A stretch of DNA of 64,000 nt from Chloroflexota bacterium (lineage in GTDB: Bacteria > Chloroflexota > Anaerolineae > Anaerolineales > UBA11579). The notes beneath the pieces are model-generated. The model ran no database searches. It was not told where the DNA came from and saw nothing but the letters and a program-made list of their open reading frames with translations. The translations under genes were made by a program, and so were the position numbers. The stretch lies in contig JABFGG010000004.1 of the NCBI GenBank assembly GCA_013112575.1, positions 310,001 through 374,000 of the forward strand, read 5' to 3'. This document shows, in pieces, positions 15,774 through 24,929 of the stretch. The number at the start of each line of letters is the position of its first letter. Position 1 is the stretch's first letter.

Positions 15774-17682
15774 AAGAGGGGTTTTGGACCGTAGAAGTAT
15801 CCGATAAGAGGGTAACGCATAACCCCAACCACAGCGCAGTCATAGCAGGCATAATGAAGCGGTGCATGCCGCCTGTCAGATAACAACTCAAGTCGCAGGC
15901 TCCCGTGACGTTGTAAGAGGTGATGTAAAGCAGACCAATGACCGCCGCGGTTGTGATCAGGCCGTTTGCGATTAATAAGTTCATCTTGAAGGCACTACGC
16001 TGCGTAATTAGAACTGCTAGCAACAAAAGTGTGATACCGAAACCCAATATGCCCCAATCCTTGAACGAATAGAAGGCGTCCGTAAAGAAGAAGCTTATGG
16101 TCGTAGCCAATTCATAGAGATGCAGGTCGCCTGTTAACATCTGGTTGAACATCTCCGATAAGGTGGCCCCGGCCCTCAAATCGCCAGCATAGATCAAATT
16201 TGATGTGCCTAGCCACAGGCCAGTAAATAAGCCAAAGGGGGCCAGCAAAGCAAGCGCCAGTTGTTTGCGATGCCCCATGTCCCACTGCCACCACCCCATG
16301 AGCAATACAAAGAGCAACCCCAGAGCAGAAAGTGCGATGCCTTCCGGTCGTGTCCACATGGCAAATGTGAATAAAAAGCTGGCCAATATGCTGCTTGCCA
16401 GCTTCTTATTGAAGTTGTTCTCTTTATCAAATGCGGCCATGCCGATGATGGTGGCAGCCACGAAGGAAAAGCTGTTGGGCAGGTTGGCGTAGGAGGTCTC
16501 AGCATGCCTGATGACCACCGGCGCGGTTGCCACGGCCAGCACAGACAGCCCCGCACTATGCTTGGGGATGCGCTGGCGCAAGAACTCATAACCCAAGAAC
16601 ATCAGGCTGAGCAAATATAAGGGGAACATCATCTTTGAGGCGGGCAATAGCTCCCCGAACCACTGCTTAAAGGTGCCGATCAGGATGAAATTGTGCAGGG
16701 GGTAATCGATGGTGCTGGTGCCCCAATTGGAAACACCTGCCGACAAACCTGCTTCGGCAATACCGTAGCCTTTCGGCCCCCATAAGACCATCTCGTCTCC
16801 GAAGAAAAAGCCTTTGCCCACGGCCGTCAGCATCAGCAGGCCGCTGAGTGCAACAAACAAGATGTGCCAGATATCTATTGAAAACTGTGGGGCTGGTACC
16901 GAAGGCAGGGGACGCGTGAACCAATAGATTGCTAGGCAAAGCAGTCCAGCGAGGATATAGCCTATGAGGGTGGCATTCCCAAAGCTCAGTCCTAAGAGAC
17001 TGAGGAGATATACAAGTACAGAATACAATCCGAGCGCTGAGCCATAGCCAATGGCGCCGCGTGCCAGAATTTGCATGTTGCCCAATATGTTGGTCAGTGC
17101 CAAAGTTCCGAAAGAAGTAAGGAGTAGGAGTGAGAGCACCGGAGCGACGGCCTGCAAGGCCATCGCCGCGAAACTTTGAAAGACGGGCAAGGCAGTTCCA
17201 GCACCGGGCTCAGCAACTGCCGGTAAATAAATGCCCAGAGCGTTGCTGTGCATCAGCAGCCTGGAGTTGTCTTCAGTCAGATCTCCGGGGAATGTACCGG
17301 GGTCAAGGATCAGGATGTAAGCGTCCGTGCGGCTGAAGTTTGAGAGGCAGCCATCATCCCCTCGAATGCAATTGAGCACTTCTCGGGGGAACAAATAGAA
17401 CTGCATCAGAGGAGTGCGGTACAAAGGGGAGGGTGTGCTGTCGGAAGCCGGTAATACTATTTGCGCCTCTGGCGGGACGTGTTCGTGCACAAAGGCAATG
17501 TAATCGGCAGCTTCCTGGTTGATGGTGAAATTGGCACTGCGCCAGAGCGCATGCTGCCCCGCGCTTTTCCATATGCGGGTTATGTCGCCCTGATACCCCT
17601 GGAAGAAGATCCACAGCTGATAAACGGTCCCCAAAGCTAAGGCAAGCAGGAATAGCGAACGTAATTGCTTCTTGGAGATCAT
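15772..17682 (-). CDS. polytopic membrane protein, probable GT-C-type glycosyltransferase
   Basis: A 636-residue protein. One N-terminal helix is followed by an extracytoplasmic region (~30-165, with FVHEHVPPEAQIVLPASDS), then about twelve more membrane helices. The overall design (long multi-helix protein with WGPKGYGIAEAG and TRPEGIALSALGLLF loops) is like bacterial GT-C glycosyltransferases that move sugars from polyprenyl carriers on the outer face. No textbook catalytic motif is certain. It is 22 bases downstream of an NDP-sugar epimerase gene on the same strand, which supports a role in surface-glycan or glycolipid synthesis. Confidence 0.6.
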   Translation of the reverse strand: MISKKQLRSLFLLALALGTVYQLWIFFQGYQGDITRIWKSAGQHALWRSANFTINQEAADYIAFVHEHVPPEAQIVLPASDSTPSPLYRTPLMQFYLFPREVLNCIRGDDGCLSNFSRTDAYILILDPGTFPGDLTEDNSRLLMHSNALGIYLPAVAEPGAGTALPVFQSFAAMALQAVAPVLSLLLLTSFGTLALTNILGNMQILARGAIGYGSALGLYSVLVYLLSLLGLSFGNATLIGYILAGLLCLAIYWFTRPLPSVPAPQFSIDIWHILFVALSGLLMLTAVGKGFFFGDEMVLWGPKGYGIAEAGLSAGVSNWGTSTIDYPLHNFILIGTFKQWFGELLPASKMMFPLYLLSLMFLGYEFLRQRIPKHSAGLSVLAVATAPVVIRHAETSYANLPNSFSFVAATIIGMAAFDKENNFNKKLASSILASFLFTFAMWTRPEGIALSALGLLFVLLMGWWQWDMGHRKQLALALLAPFGLFTGLWLGTSNLIYAGDLRAGATLSEMFNQMLTGDLHLYELATTISFFFTDAFYSFKDWGILGFGITLLLLAVLITQRSAFKMNLLIANGLITTAAVIGLLYITSYNVTGACDLSCYLTGGMHRFIMPAMTALWLGLCVTLLSDTSTVQNPS

Positions 17683-17704
17683 TGGTCAGTAGTGGGTTCG
17701 GAAC

Positions 17705-18652
17705 TTAGCCAGTAGGTTTATCGGTGACGGCCTGCAGGCGGGTATCGGCTTCAAGGGTGAGGTTCAGGCCCTCTTCCAAGCTGATGCGCGGCATGTAACC
17801 CAGTTTGTCACCTGCTATGCTTAGATCGGCGCACATGCGTGATACACCGGCATCATTGCGCGGCGTATAAATCATCTCGGCTTTGCTGTCCGTTATCTCC
17901 AGCACCAGACGTGCCAGGTCGCGCATACGCGTTTCGTAGCCACTCCCGACGTTGATGACCATCTGGTCGATGTCTGGGGCGGTTGAAGCGCCGACCATGG
18001 CACGCACTACATCGTCGATATACACAAAATCACGCGTCTGGCGGCCATCGCCATGCAGCACCAGGGAGCCGCCGCGCACGGCCTGTTTGAGGAAATTGGG
18101 AATCACGGGGGGATGGGAGGGGGGCAGATGCTGGCCGGGGCCGAAAGCGTTAAACACGCGCAGGCTCACGGTTTCGATGCCCCATAGGGAGCCAATGGTG
18201 CGCACGTAATACTCGGCGGCCAGTTTGGAGACGGCGTAGGGGGAGCGCGGTACGGGTACGGCGTCTTCAGTGAGGGGTTGGTCTTCCTGGTTGCCGTAGA
18301 CTGAACCGGAGGAAATGAAGACCACACGGCGCACACCCACGTCGCGCATGGCTTCCATCAGGCTGACGGTACCGCCCACGTTAACGGCATTGTATTCACG
18401 AGGGTAAAGGATCGATTCTGAGACCAGCACGCGAGCTGCAAGGTGGTAGACACAATCGACGTCCTGCAACAGGGTCCACAGCTTGGGGCGGTCGTTGACA
18501 TCGCCGCGGGTGAAATGCACGTCTTCGTGCAGGGCATCGGGGTTGCCGGAAGAGAGGTCGTCGATGCCGCGCACATTGTGGCCTTCACGGCCCAATTGAT
18601 TGGCAAGTGCTGCGCCGAGGAAGCCGGCCGCTCCGGTAATCAGGTAGTTCAT
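17705..18652 (-). CDS. NAD-dependent NDP-sugar epimerase/dehydratase
   Basis: A 315-residue extended short-chain dehydrogenase. The Rossmann motif ITGAAGFLGAALA (~5-17) binds NAD, DDLSSG marks the NDP-sugar 4-epimerase group, and the catalytic Ser and Tyr-x3-Lys are in SSGSVYG and PYAVSKLAAEYY. GalE-like UDP-glucose or UDP-GlcNAc 4-epimerases are the closest description; NDP-sugar dehydratases are an alternative. It probably supplies an activated sugar to the membrane protein encoded 22 bases downstream. Confidence 0.9.
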   Translation of the reverse strand: MNYLITGAAGFLGAALANQLGREGHNVRGIDDLSSGNPDALHEDVHFTRGDVNDRPKLWTLLQDVDCVYHLAARVLVSESILYPREYNAVNVGGTVSLMEAMRDVGVRRVVFISSGSVYGNQEDQPLTEDAVPVPRSPYAVSKLAAEYYVRTIGSLWGIETVSLRVFNAFGPGQHLPPSHPPVIPNFLKQAVRGGSLVLHGDGRQTRDFVYIDDVVRAMVGASTAPDIDQMVINVGSGYETRMRDLARLVLEITDSKAEMIYTPRNDAGVSRMCADLSIAGDKLGYMPRISLEEGLNLTLEADTRLQAVTDKPTG

Positions 18653-18765
18653 TTTGGTCTATTGTACGCTTTGGTGAGCCCGAAATCGCGTGGGGCGCGA
18701 TTATAGCATGAGAGCATGATTAAACCGCTTTGCACATGTGAAGGGCCCCAACAGGCTGTAGTATC

Positions 18766-20091
18766 ATGCTGCACATGCCCTGGCTCCGTCGTTATCATCT
18801 TCTTCGCAACTGGTTATGGGTCTTTGCTTTTATCCTGTTATTAGGGCCCAGTGCCCAGCCGCCAACTGATTCCTTTGAGCGTATCCGGGCTTACACGCGC
18901 CAGATAGAATTCGATTACATTGATTGGGGCCTGCGCGCTCTGGGATTGAAGATAGGGCAGGCTGCGCTAGGGGTGGAAACGTACATCTCCGAAGATGACA
19001 GCCATACTATCGTGATGGATTACCTCGATATGGTGGCGCGTATCCAGCAGGCTGAAGGGGACTTGCGCAGAATCTATACCGACCCCAATGTAGAAGATGT
19101 TGAAGCTGCTACAGCAGACCTGGGCGCTGAATTGGATGACCTGTACGCTCAACGCCAACGTCTAGGCCCCCTGGCCGAAGCAGTATTCCAGAGCCAACTC
19201 AGTGCCACGGTAAGTGACTTGGGGTTCACCCCCGGAGGACAACCCTTGCCGCCAGTGTTGTATCGCAGTACGCCATTGCCCTGGGCCTTGGTCGTGTCGC
19301 CCCGCGAGGTCATCCAACAGGAAGCCAACATCTCGCTTCAAGTGGAATTGAACGTAGAAGACCACGTGGTTTTGGAAGGGGATATTGAAGCCGGGCTGGA
19401 TATGTCCGCTCTGGTCGTGCCAGTGGGCGGTATCGGCTTCTATCCCACCATGATCGCCCAAACCACCAACCTCAACTGGATGAGTGAGGTGGTAGCACAT
19501 GAGTGGATCCACAATTTCCTGACCTTACGCCCCCTGGGTGTGCTTTATACTCAGTCTCCTGAGCTGCGCACCATCAATGAAACTGTCGCCAGCATCGCCG
19601 GGAAAGAGATCGGGGGCCAGCTTTTGTTGCGTTATTACCCCGAGTTCTACGTACCCCCTCCACCCCCTAGCCCTCCCCAAACAGGAAACGATGAGGCTCC
19701 ACCTGGACCTCCTCCGGAGCCGCCAGCCTTCGATTTCCGGGCTGAGATGCGGGAGACCCGTGAGACAGCCGATGAACTGCTGCTTGAGGGCCGCATTGAA
19801 GAAGCCGAAGAGTACATGGAGGCCCGCCGCCTGATATTCTGGGAGAATGGCTACCAGATCCGTAAACTCAACCAGGCTTATTTTGCTTTCTACGGGGCTT
19901 ATGCCGACCAGCCGGGCGGGGCCGCCGGCGAAGACCCTATTGGTGAGGCCGTCCGGCAGGTGTGGGCTGACAGTAATTCGGTCTTTGATTTTGTCAATAG
20001 CATGAGCTGGGTCACCAGCGTAGATGGTTTGATGCAATTGGCCTATGGGGAAGCTAATCTTCTAGATGAAGGGGTTGTATACTTAGGCTGA
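18766..20091 (+). CDS. membrane-anchored zincin-like metalloprotease, family unknown
   Basis: A 441-residue protein. An N-terminal helix (LLRNWLWVFAFILLLGPSA) anchors or exports it. A helical region (~35-135) is followed by a beta-rich part. VVAHEWIHNFL (~242-252) is a zinc-protease HExxH, and NETVASIAGKEIG about 25 residues later supplies a plausible third ligand Glu, as in gluzincins. A Pro-rich segment (~298-320) and a charged helical region (ELLLEGRIEEAEEYMEARR) follow. I do not recognise the family. The ATG at 18775 (MPWLRR) is an alternative start. It is divergent from the epimerase gene. Confidence 0.7.
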   Translation: MLHMPWLRRYHLLRNWLWVFAFILLLGPSAQPPTDSFERIRAYTRQIEFDYIDWGLRALGLKIGQAALGVETYISEDDSHTIVMDYLDMVARIQQAEGDLRRIYTDPNVEDVEAATADLGAELDDLYAQRQRLGPLAEAVFQSQLSATVSDLGFTPGGQPLPPVLYRSTPLPWALVVSPREVIQQEANISLQVELNVEDHVVLEGDIEAGLDMSALVVPVGGIGFYPTMIAQTTNLNWMSEVVAHEWIHNFLTLRPLGVLYTQSPELRTINETVASIAGKEIGGQLLLRYYPEFYVPPPPPSPPQTGNDEAPPGPPPEPPAFDFRAEMRETRETADELLLEGRIEEAEEYMEARRLIFWENGYQIRKLNQAYFAFYGAYADQPGGAAGEDPIGEAVRQVWADSNSVFDFVNSMSWVTSVDGLMQLAYGEANLLDEGVVYLG

Positions 20092-20136
20092 AAAACCAAA
20101 TCACCTGGCAGCATTGAGGGAAAAGGATACCCTTTG

Positions 20137-20787
20137 ATGGCCATAAAGCTCAATCAATTACCCATTGTGACCGTATGGTACAAGCCTGAAGAAACCATCC
20201 GCCGCGTGCTGGATGGCAAAGCCTTCCTGGGGACCGAAACTCTTCTGGGTGTCTATACGGTTGTAGTCGCAATTCAATTTCCGCCAGGTATCACCTTGTC
20301 GGAAATTGACCAGTATTGGTGGGGTCCTCTTTACATTATGGTTATTAGCCTGGCTGTTGCTTCATTTTTTACTCAGATTGAAATCTACGGAGTTACTGCC
20401 ATAGTTCAATGGTTTGGAAGTTTGATGGGGGGCGTGGCTATATGGGATGCAATCAAAGCCGTGGTGGCCTGGAATAAATTCACGTATATATATTTTTATC
20501 TTTTATGGTTATTAATAAGGCGCTTGTTGCTTCCAGAAGTTTTTCCGATTAGTCTGGCCAGACTAAATGTTTATGCTTTCGGCCTGACGAGCGTTGATTG
20601 GCTCGGATTATTACTGGTCGTAGCTTTCATAGGAATTTTGATTTGGCGCTTTGTGATCTACTCGCGCATGATCGCCACTGCACATCAAATCAATGTCTGG
20701 CGTGGAGTAGCCCTTGCACTCGCACCGTTCACCATGCTTGTGGTCATTATTGGTGCGTTTATTCTTCTCTTGACAGCCACACGATGA
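20137..20787 (+). CDS. Yip1-like multi-helix membrane protein
   Basis: A 216-residue protein. The opening VTVWYKPEETIRRVLDGK, with W-x-P then E-T-I-R, resembles the start of bacterial Yip1-domain proteins, and five or so hydrophobic helices follow, including LDSHTMN-free LLVVAFIGILIWRFVIYSRM. Function is unknown in bacteria. The ATG at 20137 directly follows a TTG codon; AAAGGA is ~10 bases upstream. It starts 45 bases after the zincin gene and ends 86 bases before the putative selenoprotein, so the three might form one unit. Confidence 0.55.
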   Translation: MAIKLNQLPIVTVWYKPEETIRRVLDGKAFLGTETLLGVYTVVVAIQFPPGITLSEIDQYWWGPLYIMVISLAVASFFTQIEIYGVTAIVQWFGSLMGGVAIWDAIKAVVAWNKFTYIYFYLLWLLIRRLLLPEVFPISLARLNVYAFGLTSVDWLGLLLVVAFIGILIWRFVIYSRMIATAHQINVWRGVALALAPFTMLVVIIGAFILLLTATR

Positions 20788-20873
20788 ACTAAAGGGGAGA
20801 TTCATCCGCTACTCATATCGCCTCTAAGCCTACTGGTACAATTCCCGCCTATATGCCAAATAAAGGAAATTAC

Positions 20874-22133
20874 ATGAAAAAGCCACAAATTCTCGGCTTT
20901 GCGCTGCTGGCCTTGCTGCTTGCGGCCTGCGGGGGGGCGACCACTGCTGCTCCCGAAGCAGAAGCTATTGAGCCAATTGTTGAAGAGGGTCCGGCTACTC
21001 CCATCACCAGCAAACTGGCCACCTGCTCGGCGGTCAGCTCCATTGACCTCACCGATGAAGAATCTCTTTTCCCGGAAGTTACGTCTGAGGATTGGATTCA
21101 CGGCCCTGAAGATGCCACTGTGACGATCGTGGAGTACGGCGACTTCCAGTGACCGGGCTGTGCAGCACTTGCGCCCGTGTTGGCGCAACTCGAAGCTGAT
21201 TTCCCGGATGACCTGCGTGTTATCTACCGTCACTTCCCACTGCTGACCACACCAGATGGTGAGGTCTTCCACGATAAGGCTGCCGAAGGTGTGCAGGCTG
21301 CTGAGGCCGCCGGGCTCCAGGGTAAATTCTGGGAGATGCACGACCTGCTCTTTGAAACGCAGTCCGAATGGTCCGGCTTTAGCGAAGAGGAATTCGTGAC
21401 CTGGGTCTTTGACCAGGCCGAAACCCTTGAATTGGATGTCGAGCAGTTTGAAGCAGATTACAACAGTGAAACTATTGCCGCTATCCCGCAAGAAGCCTAT
21501 GATTTTGCGATCGAGACCGGCATTCCCGGTACACCATTTTTGTTGATCGACGGGCGTATTTACAGCGGCCCGCGCGGTTACCTTAATTTATCCACGATCA
21601 TCGAATTGCAATTGCTGGCCCAGCGCCACTTCACCGAATGCCCCCCGATGACCGTGGATGCGACCAAAGAATATATTGCTACTATCGCCACGGAGAAAGG
21701 CGATGTGGTGGTGGAATTGTTCCCAGATGTAGCGCCTATCGCTGTCAACAGCTTTATCTTTTTAGCGGAAAATGATTGGTTTGATGGCGTCACCTTCCAT
21801 CGTGTGTTACCGGGGTTTGTCGCCCAGGCAGGTGACCCTACCGGCACAGGTGCTGGAGGACCCGGATATTTCTTCAGCATAGAGACTTCTTCGGCCCTGG
21901 GTTTTGACCGCGCTGGTTTGTTGGCTATGGCTAACTCTGGTCCTACGGCCAACGGCAGCCAGTTCTTTGTTACGATGGGGCCTGCCACTCACCTGAATGG
22001 TGGTTTCACCATATTTGGTGAGGTTCTTGAAGGGATGGAGGTGGTTGAAAGCCTGACGCCGCGTGATCCTGAACAAGAACCCTTTGCCGATCCGGGAGAT
22101 TTGATCGTGGATGTGACCGTGGAGGAGCGCTAA
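20874..22133 (+). CDS. putative selenoprotein: lipoprotein with DsbA-like thioredoxin and cyclophilin domains, TGA read as Sec93
   Basis: A 419-residue reading frame with one internal TGA (21150-21152). Signal peptide with lipobox LLAAC at ~20. A DsbA-like domain (~75-250) begins TVTIVEYGDFQ, where homologues continue C-P-x-C; here it continues TGA-P-G-C, making U93-P-G-C96. The rest of the fold is intact: VIYRHFPLL, AAGLQGKFWEMHDLLF, and cis-Pro loop GIPGTPF. A cyclophilin prolyl-isomerase domain (~262-419) follows with VTFHRVLPGF, QAGDPTG, GSQFFVTMG. A SECIS-like hairpin follows the TGA. The start at 20874 has AAAGGA upstream. A nonsense mutation is the alternative, but the Cys position and hairpin argue against it. 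Confidence 0.85.
21150..21188 (+). other. UGA selenocysteine codon and bacterial SECIS-like hairpin
   Basis: TGA at 21150-21152. The stem TTGCGCC (21169-21175) pairs perfectly with GGCGCAA (21182-21188), closing the 6-base loop CGTGTT. The loop starts 23 bases after the TGA and has G as its second base. This fits the known bacterial SECIS rule: a short stem-loop 16-37 bases after UGA with a G in the first two loop positions. Selenocysteine insertion would need SelB and tRNA-Sec, which are not in this window. Confidence 0.8.
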
Positions 22134-22139
22134 ACAGCA

Positions 22140-23399
22140 ATGACGAGTAGCGAAACAGTTCAAGACAAGCAGATCCATTGGCCGTCTGTGTTTCAGTTTG
22201 GCTTGGCGGGCCTGGCTTCAGCAGGTTTGTTGACCATTGCAGGCTCTATGTTCTTCGCAGGCTTGCTCCAATTTATTGACCCGAGCAGTGCGGGGCCTGC
22301 GGCGGCTGCCACAACCATGATGGTCGCCGCAGGCATGGCGACGGGCGGGTTGTTGGCGTTGCCAGTAGCCGCCTATGGCTTGGCGCGCGTCCTGGGTAGC
22401 AACTTGCCATTGCCCAATAAATTGCCCAGTTGGTGGCGTTGGGTCATACTGGTTAGCTTGGTCGTCTTTGTGTTCGTCGTGTTGATCGGTTTCCTGGTCT
22501 CAAGTGTGGAGGCTGTGGCCTGGTTGGCGCTGCCGCCTCTGCATGTCCTAGGGATGAGCCTACCAGTGTTGTGGCTGGTTTGGATCGGCACACGTAAATT
22601 GATCGGCGGTTCGGCCCAACGCAGCTGGGGCGTCTTTGGGGCGGGCCTTGTCATGGGGCCTTTCTTTATCCTGATCCTGGAACTAGCGCTGATGGTGCTA
22701 CTCTTCCTGATGGCCTTTTTTGTGCTCATCTTTGTGGCCGCCGCCAACCCAGAGATCGTGACCACGCTGGATAGACTCGCAATACAGCTGCAGACGCTCC
22801 CCAGTGACTCGCGACGTGCACAGGTGCTCCTCGGCCCTTATATCCTCAGGCCAGAATTGTTGTTGGGTTCTCTGTTCTTTATTGCAGTCTGTGTACCACT
22901 GATCGAGGAAGCCTTGAAGCCCATCGGGGTCTGGCTGCTGGCAGGCAGGAAGCTGACCCCGCGCGATGGCCTGGCCCTGGGGATGCTGAGTGGGGCGGGC
23001 TATGCCCTGTTCGAGAACCTTTTGCAGGGCGCTATGCCAGAAGCCTGGCCGACCCTGGCTATTGTGCGCATCGGCACCAGTGTGATGCACATCTTTACCG
23101 CGGGGCTAACAGGTTGGGGGCTGGCCCTGGCCTGGCGGGAACGCAGCTATTTAAAGTTGGGGCTGGCTTATTTCCTGGCTTCCCTGATCCACGGATTGTG
23201 GAATGCCAACGCCATCATTTTCTCATTCACCATGCTCTCACTGGAAATTGATGGCCCGTTAGATTTGCCTATCTTCTGGGTGGCTGCGGCTCCCGCGACA
23301 CTAATTGTGTTGGCCCTTGGGACCCTGGGAGGCTTGCTCTTTGCAAATCGAAGATTGCGGGAGCCCGAAGTCGAAGTAGAAGTAGAGCCTGCTGCTTAA
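22140..23399 (+). CDS. PrsW-like intramembrane protease
   Basis: A 419-residue protein with about nine helices. The PrsW signature is visible: VPLIEEALKPIGVWLL with the Glu-Glu pair, GAGYALFENLLQ, SVMHIFTAGLTGWGLA with His, and ASLIHGLWNANAI with the second His. PrsW cleaves anti-sigma factors in site-1 proteolysis in Bacillus; targets here are unknown. It starts 6 bases after the putative selenoprotein, so the two are co-transcribed, which hints at an envelope-stress or protein-quality link. A 28-base palindrome follows its stop. Confidence 0.85.
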   Translation: MTSSETVQDKQIHWPSVFQFGLAGLASAGLLTIAGSMFFAGLLQFIDPSSAGPAAAATTMMVAAGMATGGLLALPVAAYGLARVLGSNLPLPNKLPSWWRWVILVSLVVFVFVVLIGFLVSSVEAVAWLALPPLHVLGMSLPVLWLVWIGTRKLIGGSAQRSWGVFGAGLVMGPFFILILELALMVLLFLMAFFVLIFVAAANPEIVTTLDRLAIQLQTLPSDSRRAQVLLGPYILRPELLLGSLFFIAVCVPLIEEALKPIGVWLLAGRKLTPRDGLALGMLSGAGYALFENLLQGAMPEAWPTLAIVRIGTSVMHIFTAGLTGWGLALAWRERSYLKLGLAYFLASLIHGLWNANAIIFSFTMLSLEIDGPLDLPIFWVAAAPATLIVLALGTLGGLLFANRRLREPEVEVEVEPAA

Positions 23400-23405
23400 T
23401 AAAAA

Positions 23406-23433
23406 ATAGGGGCGAGGCATGCCTCGCCCCTAT
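23406..23433. repeat. perfect 28-base palindrome, intergenic repeat copy 2
   Basis: ATAGGGGCGAGGCA is followed directly by its exact reverse complement. It lies between the convergent stops at 23399 and 23451 and shares the TAGGGGC frame with copies at 6634, 35046 and 58983. Confidence 0.7.
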
Positions 23434-23450
23434 AGTAAGTTTTCTTGAAA

Positions 23451-24872
23451 CTAGTTAATCGGGGTTATCGTGATACGGATAACGTTTTCGGGGTAATCAA
23501 AGCCATCGGCAACTAACACAACAGAGCCACCTTCATCTGCACCGGTATTCGGGCCAGCCTGTCGCGGGGCCTGGTCAATGCCAAAGCCAGGCAACTGGTT
23601 GACTTCCGTGCCCGCGTCCCACAGCAAGAAGAGGTCAGTGACATCGCCGCTGATCGCTTCGCCGTTCTCATCGAAGAGCGAGATGCCAGACTCTGCCGGA
23701 GCATAGAAGAGGTCATTGGACTGCACCAGCATGGTCGCCAGGGAGAGATAGTAATCTGCTGAGGCCGTCACCACGAACTCGTAGGCATTGCCGGGGGTCA
23801 GCGGGCCGGGGCCATCTGCGCCTGCGGGGGTGTTGAACACGCCCAGCGAAACCACACCCATGTAATCCTGCGTAGCGTCGGCCAGGCCGGAAGGATCGCC
23901 GTCTTCGGCCAGGGCTTCCAGCCCATCGCCGCGGTCAGCTTCACCCTCGGTGAAGAACACGCCGGGTTCTGTGTGGATGGCCCAAACGCCGGGGGCCAAC
24001 AACACGGTCACGCCACTGCGAGCAGTCAGGGCCTCACCCAATCCGGCGGGGTTGCCGTCTTCGGCCAGGGCTTCCAGACCCTCGCCGCGGTCAGCCTCAC
24101 CAGCTGTGAAGAGCGCGCCGGGTTCAGTGTGTACTACCCACACGCCGGGGGCCAACAGTAGGGACTCGTCGCTGGAGATGTTCTCGACACGTGCACTGAA
24201 CTGGTTCTCGCCTGTATTCTCGATGCTCACCAGGATGTTGTCGCTGACTGCCGGGTAGCTAAAGCCATCATCCACCAGTTGCACCACACCGTCTTCGGCT
24301 TCACCAGTGTCCGGGCCAGCCTGCCGCGGGGCCTGGTCTGCGCCTGCGCCGGGTTCCTGGTTGACCTCGGTGCCGACGTCCCATAGGGCGATCTGGTCAG
24401 TCACGTCACCACTGATGGGGCTGCCATCTTCGCCATACAGCGCAATACCCGTTTCATCAGGAGCATAGAAGAGGTCGTTGGACTGCACGAACATGGTGGC
24501 AAAGGACAGGGACTGGCCGGGGGCCGCATTGAAGTCGAAGGTGTAAGCCGCGCCGGGGGCCAATGGGCCGGGCTCACTGGCTTCACTGGGGGTGTTGAAC
24601 ACGCCACTGCCTGCGAATTCAAAAGCGTCCGAGATATTCTCGATGCGGACGGTGAAATCGAGGTGGGGAGCCATATCATCCATGGAGTCCTCTTCCATCA
24701 TTTCATCGTCCATCATCTCGTCTTCGGACATTTCATCTTCAGCCATTTCCTCATCCATGGCTTCTTCAGCCATCGATTCTTCGGTTGGGGCTTCCGGGGT
24801 AGGAGTGGCCCCGCAAGCGGCCAGCAAAAAAGCTACCAGCACACCTGCAATAAGGATCTGATTGCGAAACAT
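23451..24872 (-). CDS. spondin-domain lipoprotein
   Basis: A 473-residue lipoprotein (lipobox LLAAC, Cys ~20). A Met/Asp/Glu-rich linker (~30-68) precedes two spondin_N-like domains. Each has the pattern F-x-V-x-I-E-N-I-S, SFATMFVQSNDLFYAP, and AISGDVTDLFLLWDAGTEVN. Between them a segment with APGVWVVHTEPGALFT and GLEALAEDGNP occurs twice in tandem. Spondin_N domains in bacteria are secreted and of unknown binding partner. AAGGAGG lies 7 bases before the ATG. Phased CTTACA repeats upstream suggest control by the divergent two-component system. Confidence 0.85.
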   Translation of the reverse strand: MFRNQILIAGVLVAFLLAACGATPTPEAPTEESMAEEAMDEEMAEDEMSEDEMMDDEMMEEDSMDDMAPHLDFTVRIENISDAFEFAGSGVFNTPSEASEPGPLAPGAAYTFDFNAAPGQSLSFATMFVQSNDLFYAPDETGIALYGEDGSPISGDVTDQIALWDVGTEVNQEPGAGADQAPRQAGPDTGEAEDGVVQLVDDGFSYPAVSDNILVSIENTGENQFSARVENISSDESLLLAPGVWVVHTEPGALFTAGEADRGEGLEALAEDGNPAGLGEALTARSGVTVLLAPGVWAIHTEPGVFFTEGEADRGDGLEALAEDGDPSGLADATQDYMGVVSLGVFNTPAGADGPGPLTPGNAYEFVVTASADYYLSLATMLVQSNDLFYAPAESGISLFDENGEAISGDVTDLFLLWDAGTEVNQLPGFGIDQAPRQAGPNTGADEGGSVVLVADGFDYPENVIRITITPIN

Positions 24873-24929
24873 ATTTCGTCCTCCTTAGGACTAGGGTTTT
24901 TTTATCCGGCATTAGGATAGGCAGGGCAG

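Noticed and set aside
20874-21152. Reading the TGA as a true stop and the downstream part as a separate gene or pseudogene
   Set aside because: The downstream part has no start or Shine-Dalgarno of its own, both sides keep intact domain motifs in the same frame, and the TGA replaces exactly the active-site Cys with a SECIS-like hairpin after it.
20802-21491. Long minus-strand ORF of 229 residues across the TGA region
   Set aside because: It is an overlap of the plus-strand selenoprotein frame, has no ribosome-binding site and no domain-like sequence.
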